Positions 41,896 through 51,951 are shown, numbered from the stretch's first letter. The stretch: DNA of 64,000 nt from Dokdonella_A sp040005635 (GCA_040005635.1 JBDTYM010000003.1:1-64000); one strand, 5' to 3'. The notes: a model not told the origin generated them from the sequence alone. Numbers and translations are program-made.

Positions 41896-43128
41896 GTGAC
41901 CTCGACGTTCGCAACGCGCGCCGCGATCTGGCCGGCGCTGATCGTACTCGCCACGCTCGTGCTGCTGCCGGTCGGACGCGCCGCCGAGGCGGCGATTGCC
42001 TTAGGCGGGATCATCGCCGTGATCCTGATCGCACGCCGCCGGCTCGAAACACGTGCCGACGCGTACCGGCTCGCGCTGCTGCTGTTCGCATGCTACTGGC
42101 TGCCCGCGGTTTTTTCGGGCATCGCCGCGATCGAACCCGGCAAGACCTGGTCGACCGTCGCGACGACGCTGCGCTTCCTGCCGTTCGCACTATTCGCCGT
42201 GTGGGCCTTGCGCGATGCGCTGCTGTGGCCGGCGCTGACTTCAGCAATCGGCGCCGTCGTGCTGCTGTGGACGATCGATGCCTACGTGCAGATGACGACC
42301 GGGCACAGCCTTGGCGGTGCGGCCGAGGCGGAACGCCTTTCCGGCATCTTCGGTGCCGGCAATCTGAAGCTCGGCCCCGTGCTGGCGACGCTGTCGCCGT
42401 TTGCGCTGCTGGCTGCTCGCGCGCGTTTCGGACGCCGCGGACTCGCGCTCGCGGCCGTGCTGTTGATCGCGCCGATCCTGCTGTCCGGCTCGCGCGCGGC
42501 GTGGCTGTCGTATGCGCTGGTCTGTCTGCTGATGGCCTGGCACGAGACGCGCAGCAAGCGGCGCTTCCTCGCCGTGGTGGTTGCACTCGGCATCGGGGTA
42601 GCGCTGATCGGCGCGCTCGCGTTGCACGATTCGGCGCGTTTCGGCGCGCGCATCGAACGCACCTTGCTGGCACTGCATGGCACCGAAGCCGCGGTCGATG
42701 AAGCCTCCGCGGGTCGCCTCAGCATCTGGCGTACGGCGGCGGCGATGGCGTTCGCGCATCCGCTGACTGGCGTCGGCGTGCGCGGGTTCCGTTACGCCTA
42801 TCCGCGCTACGCAGCTCCGGGCGATCGCTTCGTCGATACCGGCAGCGATATGGGCGCCTCGCATGCGCACCAGATCGTGCTCGAAGTGTTGAGTGAATCG
42901 GGTGTCGTCGGCCTCGCATTCTGGCTCGCCGGTCTCGGCGTTGCCGTGCGCGCGTGGTTGCGTGCGACGGCGGCGGCGCGCGCGCGCGCGCTGGCGCCGG
43001 CCCTCGCTCTCATTGCGATGTGTTTTCCGATCAATACCCATCTGGCGTTTTATTCGGCCTGGTGGGGATTGCTGTTCTGGTGGCTGCTCGCGTTGTACTG
43101 CGCCGCACTCGCTGCGCGCGACGACTAA
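41896..43128 (+). CDS. O-antigen ligase-like (Wzy_C) membrane protein
   Basis: A 410-residue polytopic membrane protein with about 10-12 helices. The motif ILLSGSRAAWLSYALVCLLMAW and the following periplasmic loop with MGASHAHQIVLEVLSESGVVGL fit the WaaL/Wzy_C family, which attaches O-polysaccharide to lipid A-core. The conserved His of the loop is present. It starts with GTG, has no clear ribosome site, and follows a glycosyltransferase. Its stop (TAA) overlaps by 2 nt the stop of the convergent DUF3999 gene. Confidence 0.87.
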   Translation: MTSTFATRAAIWPALIVLATLVLLPVGRAAEAAIALGGIIAVILIARRRLETRADAYRLALLLFACYWLPAVFSGIAAIEPGKTWSTVATTLRFLPFALFAVWALRDALLWPALTSAIGAVVLLWTIDAYVQMTTGHSLGGAAEAERLSGIFGAGNLKLGPVLATLSPFALLAARARFGRRGLALAAVLLIAPILLSGSRAAWLSYALVCLLMAWHETRSKRRFLAVVVALGIGVALIGALALHDSARFGARIERTLLALHGTEAAVDEASAGRLSIWRTAAAMAFAHPLTGVGVRGFRYAYPRYAAPGDRFVDTGSDMGASHAHQIVLEVLSESGVVGLAFWLAGLGVAVRAWLRATAAARARALAPALALIAMCFPINTHLAFYSAWWGLLFWWLLALYCAALAARDD

Positions 43129-44513
43129 CGTTCGCGCGCAGCGCCGCGCAGCAGGCTGAGTGCGAAGCCGCCGACGAGGGCGGCGCCGGCAATCAACACG
43201 GCCCACAGGATCCAGCTTCGCCACGGCAGCGGCGGTGCCGGTGCGCGCAGCGCGGCGTCGCCGGCGCTGCGGTTTGCCGCGCCGAGTGTCGCCGGCGGAG
43301 GTTGCCAGTCGCGCCCTAGCTTTGCGCGCAAGCTGGCAAGTGCGGCGTCGACCGGATAGTCGGCGCGCCGCGCTTGCAGGCTGCCGACCGCCAGCACATA
43401 GGGACCGCTGCCTTCGGCGAGGAATACCAGCGCATCGGGCTGGTAGCCAATCGTCAGTTGAGGCGGCGCGGCCAGCGGCGTCAGCGATTCGATGCGCAGC
43501 TCGCGCACGCGGCTGCCGCTGCGCAGATCGAGCGCGTCGTTTTGCAGGCGCTCGTCGCCTTGCAGCAAGCGGAATGCCGTGACGCGCGCAAGTTCGCGCC
43601 AGTCGTTTGGCGCACTCGCATCCTTTCGTGTGGACAGGATCAGCGGCGCCAGCGTGTTGTCGCCAGCGAGTTCGATGCGCGCGCGGTCCGCCGGTAACGC
43701 AGCCGGCAGTCGATAGTCGAACCGCGCGCCGCCGCCGGGTGCTGCGCCGACCGCGGAAGTCTCGGCGCGCAGCCACGCGCGCGCGGGCGCCGCGCTGCTG
43801 CGTTCGGTCGCGCGCGCATGCGCGCCAAGGCCGTCCAACGCCGCGCCGTCGTCGAGACGATGCAAGCGGAAATACTTCGCGCGCACGCCACCCAGCGTCA
43901 GTTCGCGCCGCTCGAGTCGCGCACCGTCCTGTTCGAGTGCGAGCACGGTCGCACTGCCGAGGCTGCGCCAGCTCTGCAGATCGTCGCTGGCTTCGATCGA
44001 GAAACGTGCAACGACGCCGGACGTCGGCGTCGTCCAGTCGAGCTGGATACGATCGATTGCATGGTCGATGCCGCTGGCGTCGAGCAGCCAGTCGCGCGTC
44101 CGTGCAGGCGTCGGCGTTGCCGCCTGCTCGCCGGCATCGATGCGACGCAGACGACCGCTGGCGTCACGGTCGATGACCAGACGCAGGTCGCCGCTGGCCG
44201 CCGCGGCCGTCGTCGGCGGCAGCGCGAGTACCGGCATCGCGCTGTCGAGTTCCTGTGTCGTCGACGTCGCAGCCGTAGCAACGCGCGCAAGCGGCACCGG
44301 TTGTCCGGCCGCATTGAAGACTTCGATGTCGCGCAACGCATCGTCCTGCACCCAGGCGTACACCTCGGGCGTTAACTCGACACGCCACGCACTGCTCGGA
44401 CCCGCCGCGTCCGTCACGATCGGAAAGGTGTAGGCGTAGTCGGCCGGGGTCGCCGCCGCTGCCATGTGCAGCGCCCCGACCATGAAAACAATGCCGAAAG
44501 CGCGACGTCTCAT
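43125..44513 (-). CDS. DUF3999 family protein
   Basis: A 462-residue exported protein anchored by one C-terminal helix (about 433-455). Signal peptide at the N-terminus (RRRAFGIVFMVGALHMAAAA). The body is beta-rich: YAYTFPIVTDAAGPSSAWRV, DIEVFNAAGQPVPLARV, FSIEASDDLQSWRSLG (an F5/8-like strand), KYFRLHRLDDG. This pattern and the neighbour match the DUF3999 family. It overlaps the upstream DUF2339 gene by 4 nt (ATGA). Function unknown; the pair is usually linked to the envelope. Confidence 0.85.
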   Translation of the reverse strand: MRRRAFGIVFMVGALHMAAAATPADYAYTFPIVTDAAGPSSAWRVELTPEVYAWVQDDALRDIEVFNAAGQPVPLARVATAATSTTQELDSAMPVLALPPTTAAAASGDLRLVIDRDASGRLRRIDAGEQAATPTPARTRDWLLDASGIDHAIDRIQLDWTTPTSGVVARFSIEASDDLQSWRSLGSATVLALEQDGARLERRELTLGGVRAKYFRLHRLDDGAALDGLGAHARATERSSAAPARAWLRAETSAVGAAPGGGARFDYRLPAALPADRARIELAGDNTLAPLILSTRKDASAPNDWRELARVTAFRLLQGDERLQNDALDLRSGSRVRELRIESLTPLAAPPQLTIGYQPDALVFLAEGSGPYVLAVGSLQARRADYPVDAALASLRAKLGRDWQPPPATLGAANRSAGDAALRAPAPPLPWRSWILWAVLIAGAALVGGFALSLLRGAARER

Positions 44514-47260
44514 GCGGGTTCTCCCTGTGTGCTCATGCGCGGTGGTGCCGGTGCGAGGTAGCCGATCACCGTGCAGAGCAGACCGTAAGCGATGAACGAG
44601 GCGATGCCGAACAGGTTGCCGAGGTGTGCGCGGTCGACCAGCAGCAGCTTCGCCAGCACGACGCCCATCAGCGCGGCGCCGGCGAGCCACAACATGCGCT
44701 GACCGCGGCGCGAGCCGATGACCCAGCCGAGTACGCCGAGCAGACTCCAGACGACGGTCAGCGACGTCTGCGCGAGATTGGAATCCCACATCGACTCGTT
44801 CCACGGCGCGCCGCCGAGCTGGTGGGCCGCACGCAAGGTCGCCGCCGTGACGAAGGCGAAACCAGCCACAGCGAGCAGGACCGGTCGCTGTTTCGCCAGA
44901 TCGGAGCCGGCATCGCAATCGACCAGCCAGCGCGCGAAGCAGGCCAGCACGCCGATCTGTGCGAGCTCGACCGGATTGAGCAGCGGGAGGAACGGCAGCG
45001 GCGCGCTGGTGCCGGAGTGGAACAGCAGCGAGACGAATGCCAGCATTGCCAGCAGTGCCTGCGAGGCGAGCAGCAGACCGCGGTACGCGGCGAACCGCGT
45101 CGCCATCGGTGGCGCAATCCATTGCGGGCGCAGCAGTGCGAGCGCCCACGCGAGCAGCAGCGGAAGTAGGGTCAACGCATCGATCCAGGCGACCGTCAGA
45201 TTCGCATCGCCAGCGGTCTGACGCAGCGCCAGCATCAAGGCGAGCGTCCACGTCCATAACCAGCCCAGGTGCGCGACACGCGGCGCCGGGTCCGTCTCTT
45301 CGCGCAGCACATGCAGCGCGAAGAAGCCGCCGAGTGCGTAAAACGCGAGCGCTCCGGCTGCGATCGGCGACAGCGGTCGCACATCGTTGATCGCGAACAC
45401 CAGAATCAGCAGGCTCGCCACTGCCACCGCCAGCGCGGCCGTCCAGGCCAACGCGCTGCGGCGCAGGCGCAACTGCGCGACGGCGGCAAGTGCCGCCGAC
45501 AGCGCGATCAAGCCGAGCACGGCTGGAGCGCGTCGATCCGCGGCAACGAAGCGATCGATCTCGCGCAGGCCTGCACCCAGCCACCAGACGAGTCCCCACA
45601 GATACAGCGGCAGCATCAGCGGCGTAGGCGCGCTCACGCGCAGAAACAGCCAGGCGCTGACAAAGGCCGCCGCGGCGATCAGCACGGCGCTGATGAAGCC
45701 GCCATTCGCGATCGCCACGCTGTCGGTGCTGACACTGTTGTCGCTCAGCGCGATCAGGAAGGCGCCCGCCGCCAGAGCCTGCAACACCAGTCCACCGAGC
45801 CGCGGCAGCCATTGCTGCTGGCGCAAGCCGAGCCAGATCAGCGCGGCCCCTTCGAGCGCAAACGTGCAAGCGGTGGAACGTGCACTCAGGGCGAGCGGCA
45901 CCGCCAGCGTTGCGAAGCCGACCGCGAGCACCGCGAAAGCCTCGCCGAGCACGCGCAGACGTGCGCGTGAAAGCAGCGGCCAGCCGAGCACTGCATAGAC
46001 TGCCGCTGCGGCGAGTGCCGAGTAGGCGAGCGGCAGGCGCTCGCCTTCGAGCAGGGCCGCCTGCAAGGCGAACGCGACGAGGGGATTGCCGAACACGAGC
46101 GTGCCGTCGACCAGGTCTCGTCGTTGCGGTTCGCGCTGGCGCGCGTACAGAATCGGGATCGCCAGATACAGCGCGAAGTAGATCAGCAGGAACGGCTCGG
46201 TGCTGGCGAACAAGGCATGCTCGTACTTGAGCACACCCCAAGTCGTGGCAATGGCATAGGTGAAGAAGAAGCCGAGCAGGTTCAATGCGCGCCAGGGTTT
46301 GACCCAGGCGATTGCGAAGATCGCGAGATTGAGCAGCGCGTAGTAAGCGAACAGCACTACGTGATTGCCGCTGCCGGTCGAGATCAGGATCGGCGCGGCG
46401 AAACCGGCAACGATGCCGAGCACGGCCAGTGCAAGCGCGTCCTGCAGCACGGCGAGCACGCCTGCACCGGCGACGAGCACCAGCATCAGCGCGAAGGCGG
46501 CGCCGGCCGGTAGCAGGGTATACAGGCGGAACGCTGCGAACACCGTCATCAGCAGCACGCCGATCGCGCCGCCCTGCAGACTCAAGGCGAAACTGCGCTT
46601 GTGCAGCCGCTCGCGCCAACCGAACGCAAGTGCCGCTATTGCAGCGATGGCGATGCCGGCGAGGCGAAACTCGACTGGCAGGCGCAGCCAGCCTTGGTCC
46701 GAGGCATATTTCAACAACGAGCCAACCCCGGCGAACAGCACCAACATGCCGACTTTGACCGGCACATTGCCCTCGCTGAACCAACGTTTCACCCAACCGA
46801 GCAGGCGCGTGACCGGGTCCGCTGCAGCCAGCCCTTGCGCTGCCGTTGCGCGTGGCGATGGCCGCCTCGGCGGCGGCGGGATCGGCGGCGGCGGGATCGG
46901 CGGCGGTGCGAATGTGGCGGGTTCGAGCGCGCCGGCAGCATCGTCAGCTTGAACGTTTGCCGTAACGCCTTCCGCTGCGATTGCCGAGGCCTGCATCGCG
47001 GGTAGGCGCGTTTGCGCTGCCGACGCAGGCGCGGGTCTCGCGCTGCCGGCCGCAGCGGGTGGCGCGCGCTGCGCACGCGCGAGTTCTTCGAGTTTGTTGT
47101 GCAGCGTTGCGACATGCGCGTTCAGCGTGCGCAGCCGGACCAACACGAGGCCGATCGCCATGCCGCCAAAGAAGCCGAGCGCTGCGGTGCCGTCATTGCC
47201 GACGGTGCCTCCGATTGCAAGCCCTACGATGCAACTGACGACGACGATCAGAAAAGCCAT
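44510..47260 (-). CDS. DUF2339 family polytopic membrane protein
   Basis: A 916-residue protein with about 25 predicted membrane helices. After one N-terminal helix and a coiled stretch (residues 45-65) comes a Pro-rich linker (PPPIPPPPIPPPP) coded by a 15-bp tandem repeat. Then follows GNVPVKVGMLVLFAGVGSLLKY, the usual opening of DUF2339, and SLQGGAIGVLLMTVFAAFRLY. The remainder is a run of hydrophobic helices. ATG 47260 has GGGGGA about 5 nt upstream. Co-translated with DUF3999 downstream. Role unknown. Confidence 0.88.
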   Translation of the reverse strand: MAFLIVVVSCIVGLAIGGTVGNDGTAALGFFGGMAIGLVLVRLRTLNAHVATLHNKLEELARAQRAPPAAAGSARPAPASAAQTRLPAMQASAIAAEGVTANVQADDAAGALEPATFAPPPIPPPPIPPPPRRPSPRATAAQGLAAADPVTRLLGWVKRWFSEGNVPVKVGMLVLFAGVGSLLKYASDQGWLRLPVEFRLAGIAIAAIAALAFGWRERLHKRSFALSLQGGAIGVLLMTVFAAFRLYTLLPAGAAFALMLVLVAGAGVLAVLQDALALAVLGIVAGFAAPILISTGSGNHVVLFAYYALLNLAIFAIAWVKPWRALNLLGFFFTYAIATTWGVLKYEHALFASTEPFLLIYFALYLAIPILYARQREPQRRDLVDGTLVFGNPLVAFALQAALLEGERLPLAYSALAAAAVYAVLGWPLLSRARLRVLGEAFAVLAVGFATLAVPLALSARSTACTFALEGAALIWLGLRQQQWLPRLGGLVLQALAAGAFLIALSDNSVSTDSVAIANGGFISAVLIAAAAFVSAWLFLRVSAPTPLMLPLYLWGLVWWLGAGLREIDRFVAADRRAPAVLGLIALSAALAAVAQLRLRRSALAWTAALAVAVASLLILVFAINDVRPLSPIAAGALAFYALGGFFALHVLREETDPAPRVAHLGWLWTWTLALMLALRQTAGDANLTVAWIDALTLLPLLLAWALALLRPQWIAPPMATRFAAYRGLLLASQALLAMLAFVSLLFHSGTSAPLPFLPLLNPVELAQIGVLACFARWLVDCDAGSDLAKQRPVLLAVAGFAFVTAATLRAAHQLGGAPWNESMWDSNLAQTSLTVVWSLLGVLGWVIGSRRGQRMLWLAGAALMGVVLAKLLLVDRAHLGNLFGIASFIAYGLLCTVIGYLAPAPPRMSTQGEPA
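46868..46906. repeat. 15-bp tandem repeat coding for the Pro-rich linker
   Basis: The unit CGGCGGCGGCGGGAT occurs at 46868-46882 and 46883-46897, and a partial third copy follows to 46906. On the minus strand it encodes PIPPP units in the DUF2339 linker. Copy number may vary between strains. Confidence 0.8.
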
Positions 47261-47295
47261 GCGTTCCCCCGAGTGCGCGAATCGAAGCGCCGTCG

Positions 47296-48222
47296 TCAAT
47301 AGACGTCCGCTGCCCCCGGCGGTCTCGTCTTGAAGCGCTTGTGCATCCAAAGGTACTGCGTCGGCGCCTCGCGCACCATGCGTTCGATGCAGGTGTTGAC
47401 GCGCGCGGTATCGGCGACGACGTCGCTGGTCGGGAAATCCGTCAGCGGCGCTTCGAGCCGGATCGCGTAGCCGCCGCCGTCGAGACGCCGATGGAAGAAC
47501 GGGATCACGCATGCGCCGGACAGGCGCGCGAGGTGATGCGTCGCCGTGATGGTCGAGGCCGGCACGCCGAAGAACGGTGCGAAGACGGCGTCCTTGCCGC
47601 GCATGTCCTGGTCCGGTGCGTACCAGATCGTGTTGCCGGCTTTCAGGTAGCGCACGCTCTGGCGCAGTTCGTCCTTGCTGTACATCGCGTCGGCGTAGCG
47701 CAGGCGCGCGCGCTTGATCGCCCATTCGAATGCGTCGTCGTCGTGTTCGCGATACATGCCGCCGATGCGGATGCGCTGCGAGACCAGGCGCGCGCACAGC
47801 TCCAGATGTGAAAAATGCGCACCGACCAGCAGCACGCCGCTTCCGGATTTCAACGCCGCATCGAGATGTTCGAGGCCTTCGAAGGCGAGCGGGATGCGCG
47901 CGAGCGCGCGCGGCGAGCCCATCCAGGCGAGCGCGAATTCGATCAGCATGACGCCGCCGTCGACGAGGTTCTCCTCGAGCATCGCGTCGCGTTCATGCTC
48001 GCTGAGTTCGGGAAAGCACAGTGCCAGATTGCGCGCAGCGACATGGCGGCGTTCGCGCAGCAGCCGCGCCGACAAACGGCCGAGTCCGCGACCAATGCGC
48101 AGCAGCAGCGGGTAGGGCACACGCGCGGTCAGCCAGATGAATCCGAGGCCGATCCAGGCGGCCCAGTGGCGCGGAGCGAGCAGGGTGGATCGAAACGGCG
48201 GGGCGGCTTGTGGCATCGGCAT
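47296..48222 (-). CDS. Lipid A biosynthesis acyltransferase (LpxL/HtrB family)
   Basis: A 308-residue inner-membrane acyltransferase that adds a secondary fatty acid to lipid A. The catalytic HX4E motif is seen in VGAHFSHLELCARL. Also present are MYREHDDDAFEW, the DQDMRGKDAVFAPFFGVPAST substrate-binding motif and the C-terminal APTQYLWMHKRFKTRP. One N-terminal membrane helix (about 18-36). The start is uncertain between ATG 48222 and ATG 48216; no strong ribosome site is visible. It is divergent from waaA, with which it shares lipid A-Kdo assembly. Confidence 0.93.
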   Translation of the reverse strand: MPMPQAAPPFRSTLLAPRHWAAWIGLGFIWLTARVPYPLLLRIGRGLGRLSARLLRERRHVAARNLALCFPELSEHERDAMLEENLVDGGVMLIEFALAWMGSPRALARIPLAFEGLEHLDAALKSGSGVLLVGAHFSHLELCARLVSQRIRIGGMYREHDDDAFEWAIKRARLRYADAMYSKDELRQSVRYLKAGNTIWYAPDQDMRGKDAVFAPFFGVPASTITATHHLARLSGACVIPFFHRRLDGGGYAIRLEAPLTDFPTSDVVADTARVNTCIERMVREAPTQYLWMHKRFKTRPPGAADVY

Positions 48223-48336
48223 GATTGTAGAGGCAGCGGGGTGTGGTGGCAGCCGCGCCAGTGGCCGCCGCCGACCACGAGGGGCTGCGGACGATGGCAT
48301 CGCTATACTGCGGCGCCTTCATCGTCGACTACAGCC

Positions 48337-49647
48337 GTGTTCCAGCGCTTCATCTACACCCTGACGCTGTATCTGCTGACGCCCTTCGTCGTCTACCGAC
48401 TGGCTGCGCGCGGCTTCAAGTATCACGGCTACTTCGCACGCTGGCGCGAAAGGTTCGGCTTCTTCGCCGACCCGGGCATCCGCGACAGCATCTGGGTGCA
48501 CGCGGTCTCGCTCGGCGAAGTCAATGCGGCGGTGCCGCTGATCGAGGCACTGATGCGCCGCTACGGCGATTCGCAGTTCGTCATCACGACTGTCACGCCG
48601 ACCGGTTCGGACCGCGTGCTGCAGCTCTTCGGCGAGCGCGTGTTCCACGTCTACCTGCCGTACGACCTGACGACCGCGGTGCGGCGCTTCCTCGATCGGG
48701 TGCGGCCGCGCCTCGCCGTGATCATGGAAACCGAGATCTGGCCGAACCTGTTCATGACCTGCGCCGAGCGTGGCATTTCGATCGTCGTCGCTAATGCGCG
48801 GCTGTCGGAGAAATCCCTGCGCGGCTACTGGCCGATCCAGCCGCTGGTGCGGCGTGCGATTCGTTGCGCCAGTTTCGTCGCCGCGCAATCAGTGTCCGAT
48901 GAAGATCGCCTGCGCCTGCTCGGTGCGGCGGAACCGAAACTGGCGGTCGTTGGCAATCTGAAATTCGACATGCAGGTGCCCGATGACGTGCGCGAGCATG
49001 GCGTCGCGTTCCGCATCGCCGCCGGCGGAGCGCGGCCGGTGTGGATCGCAGCGAGCACGCACGAAGGCGAGGAGATGGTCGTGCTGAAGGCCCACGCCGC
49101 GGTGTTGCGGCGTTTTCCTGACGCGCTGCTGCTGATCGCGCCGCGCCATCCCGAGCGCTTCAAGCCAATCGCGGCGGCGTGTCGAGCGTACGGCTTTCGC
49201 ACTGCCACGCGCAGCGAGGAGGGCGGCGCCGACCCGACTTGCCAATGCTTCGTGATCGACTCGATGGGCGAACTGCTCGCGTTCTATGCGGCGGCCGATG
49301 TGGCGTTTGTCGGCGGCAGCCTGGTCCCGGTCGGCGGTCACAACCTGCTCGAACCGGCCGCGCTGGCGCGACCGGTCATCGTCGGACCGCAGACATTCAA
49401 TTTCGCCGAAGTCACCGAGGATCTCGTCGCGGCCGGCGCGGCGCTGCGCATCGCCGACGCCGACGCGCTCGGCCCGGCCGTGGTGCGACTGCTCTCGCGC
49501 GAGGTCGAGCGGCGCAGCATGGGCGACGCGGCGCATGCGGTGATGGAGCGCGAGCGCGGTGCGGTCGCGCGCACGATGTCGATCGTCGAGCAGGTGCTGG
49601 CCGGCGTACCGGTGACGGCGGAAGTCGCCGTGCGGACGACTGTCTGA
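48337..49647 (+). CDS. waaA: 3-deoxy-D-manno-octulosonic acid transferase
   Basis: A 436-residue WaaA (KdtA), the membrane-bound GT-B enzyme that transfers Kdo from CMP-Kdo to lipid A precursor. It starts with one membrane helix (FIYTLTLYLLTPFVVYRL) and the catalytic Glu motif HAVSLGEVNAA. Other signatures are VIMETEIWPNLF, ANARLSEKSLRGY, ASTHEGEE, LIAPRHPERF and VGGSLVPVGGHNLLEPAALARPV. GTG 48337 fits the family N-terminus. TATACT at 48304-48309 may be its -10 box. A bidirectional terminator follows. Confidence 0.95.
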   Translation: MFQRFIYTLTLYLLTPFVVYRLAARGFKYHGYFARWRERFGFFADPGIRDSIWVHAVSLGEVNAAVPLIEALMRRYGDSQFVITTVTPTGSDRVLQLFGERVFHVYLPYDLTTAVRRFLDRVRPRLAVIMETEIWPNLFMTCAERGISIVVANARLSEKSLRGYWPIQPLVRRAIRCASFVAAQSVSDEDRLRLLGAAEPKLAVVGNLKFDMQVPDDVREHGVAFRIAAGGARPVWIAASTHEGEEMVVLKAHAAVLRRFPDALLLIAPRHPERFKPIAAACRAYGFRTATRSEEGGADPTCQCFVIDSMGELLAFYAAADVAFVGGSLVPVGGHNLLEPAALARPVIVGPQTFNFAEVTEDLVAAGAALRIADADALGPAVVRLLSREVERRSMGDAAHAVMERERGAVARTMSIVEQVLAGVPVTAEVAVRTTV

Positions 49648-49681
49648 CTGACAGCGGCGCTGTCGAAGCAACGACACCCGC

Positions 49682-49715
49682 AAAAAAAAGGCGGCCCGCA
49701 GGCCGCCTTTTCTTC
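49682..49715. terminator. Bidirectional terminator between waaA and tolC
   Basis: GGCGGCC (49690-49696) and GGCCGCC (49701-49707) form a perfect stem with a CGCA loop. Eight A residues precede it and TTTTCTT follows, so it can end transcription from both sides. Confidence 0.93.
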
Positions 49716-49737
49716 CACAAAGCGCCGCTGCTGCGAT

Positions 49738-51120
49738 TTACTCCAGCAGCGCGTTGATCCCCTCAAGATCTTTCAACTCGATGATACCGGCCGCCTGCTT
49801 CAGCAGCAGACCATTCAACACGAACGTGTGACGCGCCGAGGAGTACTGGCTCTGCGCCGACAGCAGCGTCTGCTGGCTGATCAGCACGTCGACGATCGTA
49901 CGCGTGCCGACTTCGTAGCCAGCCTGCGTCGCCTCGACCGAGCTCTGCGCGGAGATCACCGCCGCCTTGGTCGCTTCGACCTCGCTCGCGCCGGCAATCA
50001 CCGAACGGTAGTTGTTGCGCGTTGCTGCTTCGACTTGGCGACGGTTGAATTCGAACTGGTCCTGGCTGAAATCGCGCTGGTAGATCGCCTGGCGTACGCG
50101 CGACTGGGTGAAGCCTCCGGTGAAGATCGGCACGTTGAGCGACACGGTGATCGAGCTACCCCATTTCGGGTCGCCGCTGAAGTTGTGAAAGCCCGGGGCC
50201 CCCGACACGGCGATATCCCCCCAGTTTGGTGAGCGCGAATAACCGATCTGCGCATTGATCGTCGGCAGATGGCCGGCACGCGCCGTGTTGATGTTCGCAT
50301 TCGCAGCGTCGACATTCAGCGCGGCTGCCGATAGAACCGGATTCTGCTTCAGTGCCACATCGACCCATGCCTTCGGGTCGTCCGGGCTGGGATGATCGAG
50401 CGGCAGGTTTTCGCGCAGCTTTTTGAACTCGCCGGGTTCCTTGTTAGTCAACTGGCGCACCGTCTCGCGGGAGGTGTCGACCGCATTCTGATCGCTGATC
50501 ACGGTGGCGACGGCCTGGTCGTGCTGCGCCTTGGCGTCGTTGACGTCGGTGATCGCGGCGAGGCCAACGTCGAAGCGCTGCTGCGCCTGTTCGAGCTGAC
50601 GCCCGAGCGCCTTCTCGTTCGCGTCAGCGAACTTGAGCGCGTCGAGCGCAGTCAGCACGCCAAAGTAGGCCGTTGCGGCGTTGATCATCAGCTGTTGCTG
50701 TGCCGCGTCGTAGGTTGCCGCGCCGGCTTGCGCCGTGTAGCGACTAGACTTCAGTGCCGTCCACTTGCTGATGTCGAGAATGCTCTGATTCAGAGTGGCA
50801 CCCATTGAACGCTGGTAGCTCGTCACGGTAGTACCGCCGACTTCCCTGAATGCGCCCGTGTTTGGGTCCTGTACAACCGATGGCGAATCATCGCCCCCAC
50901 GCGTCCTCGTGAAATCCAATGCGGCAGAAATCTGCGGCAGCAACGCCGACCGCGCCTGATCGATGTTCTCGTCGGTCGCCAGCTTGGTGGCTTCGGCGCC
51001 GGCCAGGGTCGGGTCTGATGCACGTGCCTCCTGGTAGACCTGGACCAGATCGTCGGCGTGGACGGCGGTGGCGCCAAAGGCCAACATCACGGCCAGCGAC
51101 AGGGTGCTGATGCGAATCAT
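49738..51120 (-). CDS. tolC: TolC-family outer-membrane channel protein
   Basis: A 460-residue outer-membrane efflux/type I secretion channel. The signal peptide is about residues 1-22 (VMLAFGATAVHA). The mature part shows the doubled TolC repeat: DLVQVYQEARASDPTLAGAEA, GATLNQSILDISKWTALKSS, QQRFDVGLAAITDVNDAKAQHD, DAANANINTARAGHLPTINAQIGY, ASEVEATKAAVISAQSSVEATQAGYEVGTRTIVDVLISQQ. The symbol is used in the broad sense; it is the standard TolC of the lineage judging by its waaA/PCMT neighbours. The PCMT-like gene lies upstream on the same strand, 44 nt away. Confidence 0.93.
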   Translation of the reverse strand: MIRISTLSLAVMLAFGATAVHADDLVQVYQEARASDPTLAGAEATKLATDENIDQARSALLPQISAALDFTRTRGGDDSPSVVQDPNTGAFREVGGTTVTSYQRSMGATLNQSILDISKWTALKSSRYTAQAGAATYDAAQQQLMINAATAYFGVLTALDALKFADANEKALGRQLEQAQQRFDVGLAAITDVNDAKAQHDQAVATVISDQNAVDTSRETVRQLTNKEPGEFKKLRENLPLDHPSPDDPKAWVDVALKQNPVLSAAALNVDAANANINTARAGHLPTINAQIGYSRSPNWGDIAVSGAPGFHNFSGDPKWGSSITVSLNVPIFTGGFTQSRVRQAIYQRDFSQDQFEFNRRQVEAATRNNYRSVIAGASEVEATKAAVISAQSSVEATQAGYEVGTRTIVDVLISQQTLLSAQSQYSSARHTFVLNGLLLKQAAGIIELKDLEGINALLE

Positions 51121-51164
51121 CGAATCATCCTCGAAAGATGTAAGGTTTTTCTGGCGCCGCGCGC

Positions 51165-51824
51165 CTACAGGGTGAAGCGGCGCGGCGGTTCGGCATTCTT
51201 GAGATACGACACGTCGGTTTCGAACAAGCTTTCCGACGTCCAGTGCGTTTCGTCGACGCGCGTGTACAAGGTGGCCTGCATCGCGGGCGAATCACCGACG
51301 ATCGCGAACAGACGTCCCCCCGGCTTCACCCAGGCGCGGAAACGCTCGGGCAAGGCATGCACCGCACCGCCGACGACGATCGCATCGAAGCGATCACCGG
51401 TCGAGAAATCGCGGACGGCGTCGGCGATTTCAAGGTGCACGTTGCGCACTTGCGCGGCAGCGAGTTGCGCGCGTGCGAGGGCGGCGATGTCGGCATGCAG
51501 TTCGACACTGGTCACCGCAGCGGCGAGACGTGCCATGCAGGCGGTCAAGAAACCGCTGCCGGTGCCGATTTCGAGCACGCGCTCGTCGGCCTCCAAGGAT
51601 AGCGCCTGCAGGATACGGCCTTCGACGACGGGCTTCAGCATGCTCTCGCCGTGTCCGATCGGCACGGCAAGGTCGGCGAAAGCGAGTTCACGGTGTCGTG
51701 CCGGCACAAAGTCCTCGCGCTTCACCGCGCGTAACGCATCGAGCACGCGCGGATCGAGTACTTCCCAGGTGCGAACCTGATTCTCGACCATGTTCTGCCT
51801 TGCCAGCTCGGTATTCATCAGCAT
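51165..51824 (-). CDS. Protein-L-isoaspartate O-methyltransferase family protein
   Basis: A 219-residue SAM-dependent methyltransferase of the PCMT family. Motif I is VLEIGTGSGFLTACMA; post-I is VTSVELHADIA; motif II lies in FDAIVVGGAVHALPE. The substrate loop reads PIGHGESMLKPVVEGRILQAL, which departs from the canonical TISQPYMVA, so repair of isoaspartate is not certain. ATG 51824 has AGGAA 6 nt upstream. It lies before tolC, an order I recall from related genomes. Confidence 0.87.
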   Translation of the reverse strand: MLMNTELARQNMVENQVRTWEVLDPRVLDALRAVKREDFVPARHRELAFADLAVPIGHGESMLKPVVEGRILQALSLEADERVLEIGTGSGFLTACMARLAAAVTSVELHADIAALARAQLAAAQVRNVHLEIADAVRDFSTGDRFDAIVVGGAVHALPERFRAWVKPGGRLFAIVGDSPAMQATLYTRVDETHWTSESLFETDVSYLKNAEPPRRFTL

Positions 51825-51951
51825 CGGTGATTCCTGCCGCCGCAAAAAAGAACGAGAAGCATAGGTACTCGCCGGGGTCGCGGCAAATCCAACCTTGGCG
51901 GTGGGCGGCGCGGCGCCGAAGTGCCGGAAGTCACCACGCCGCCGTCTTCAC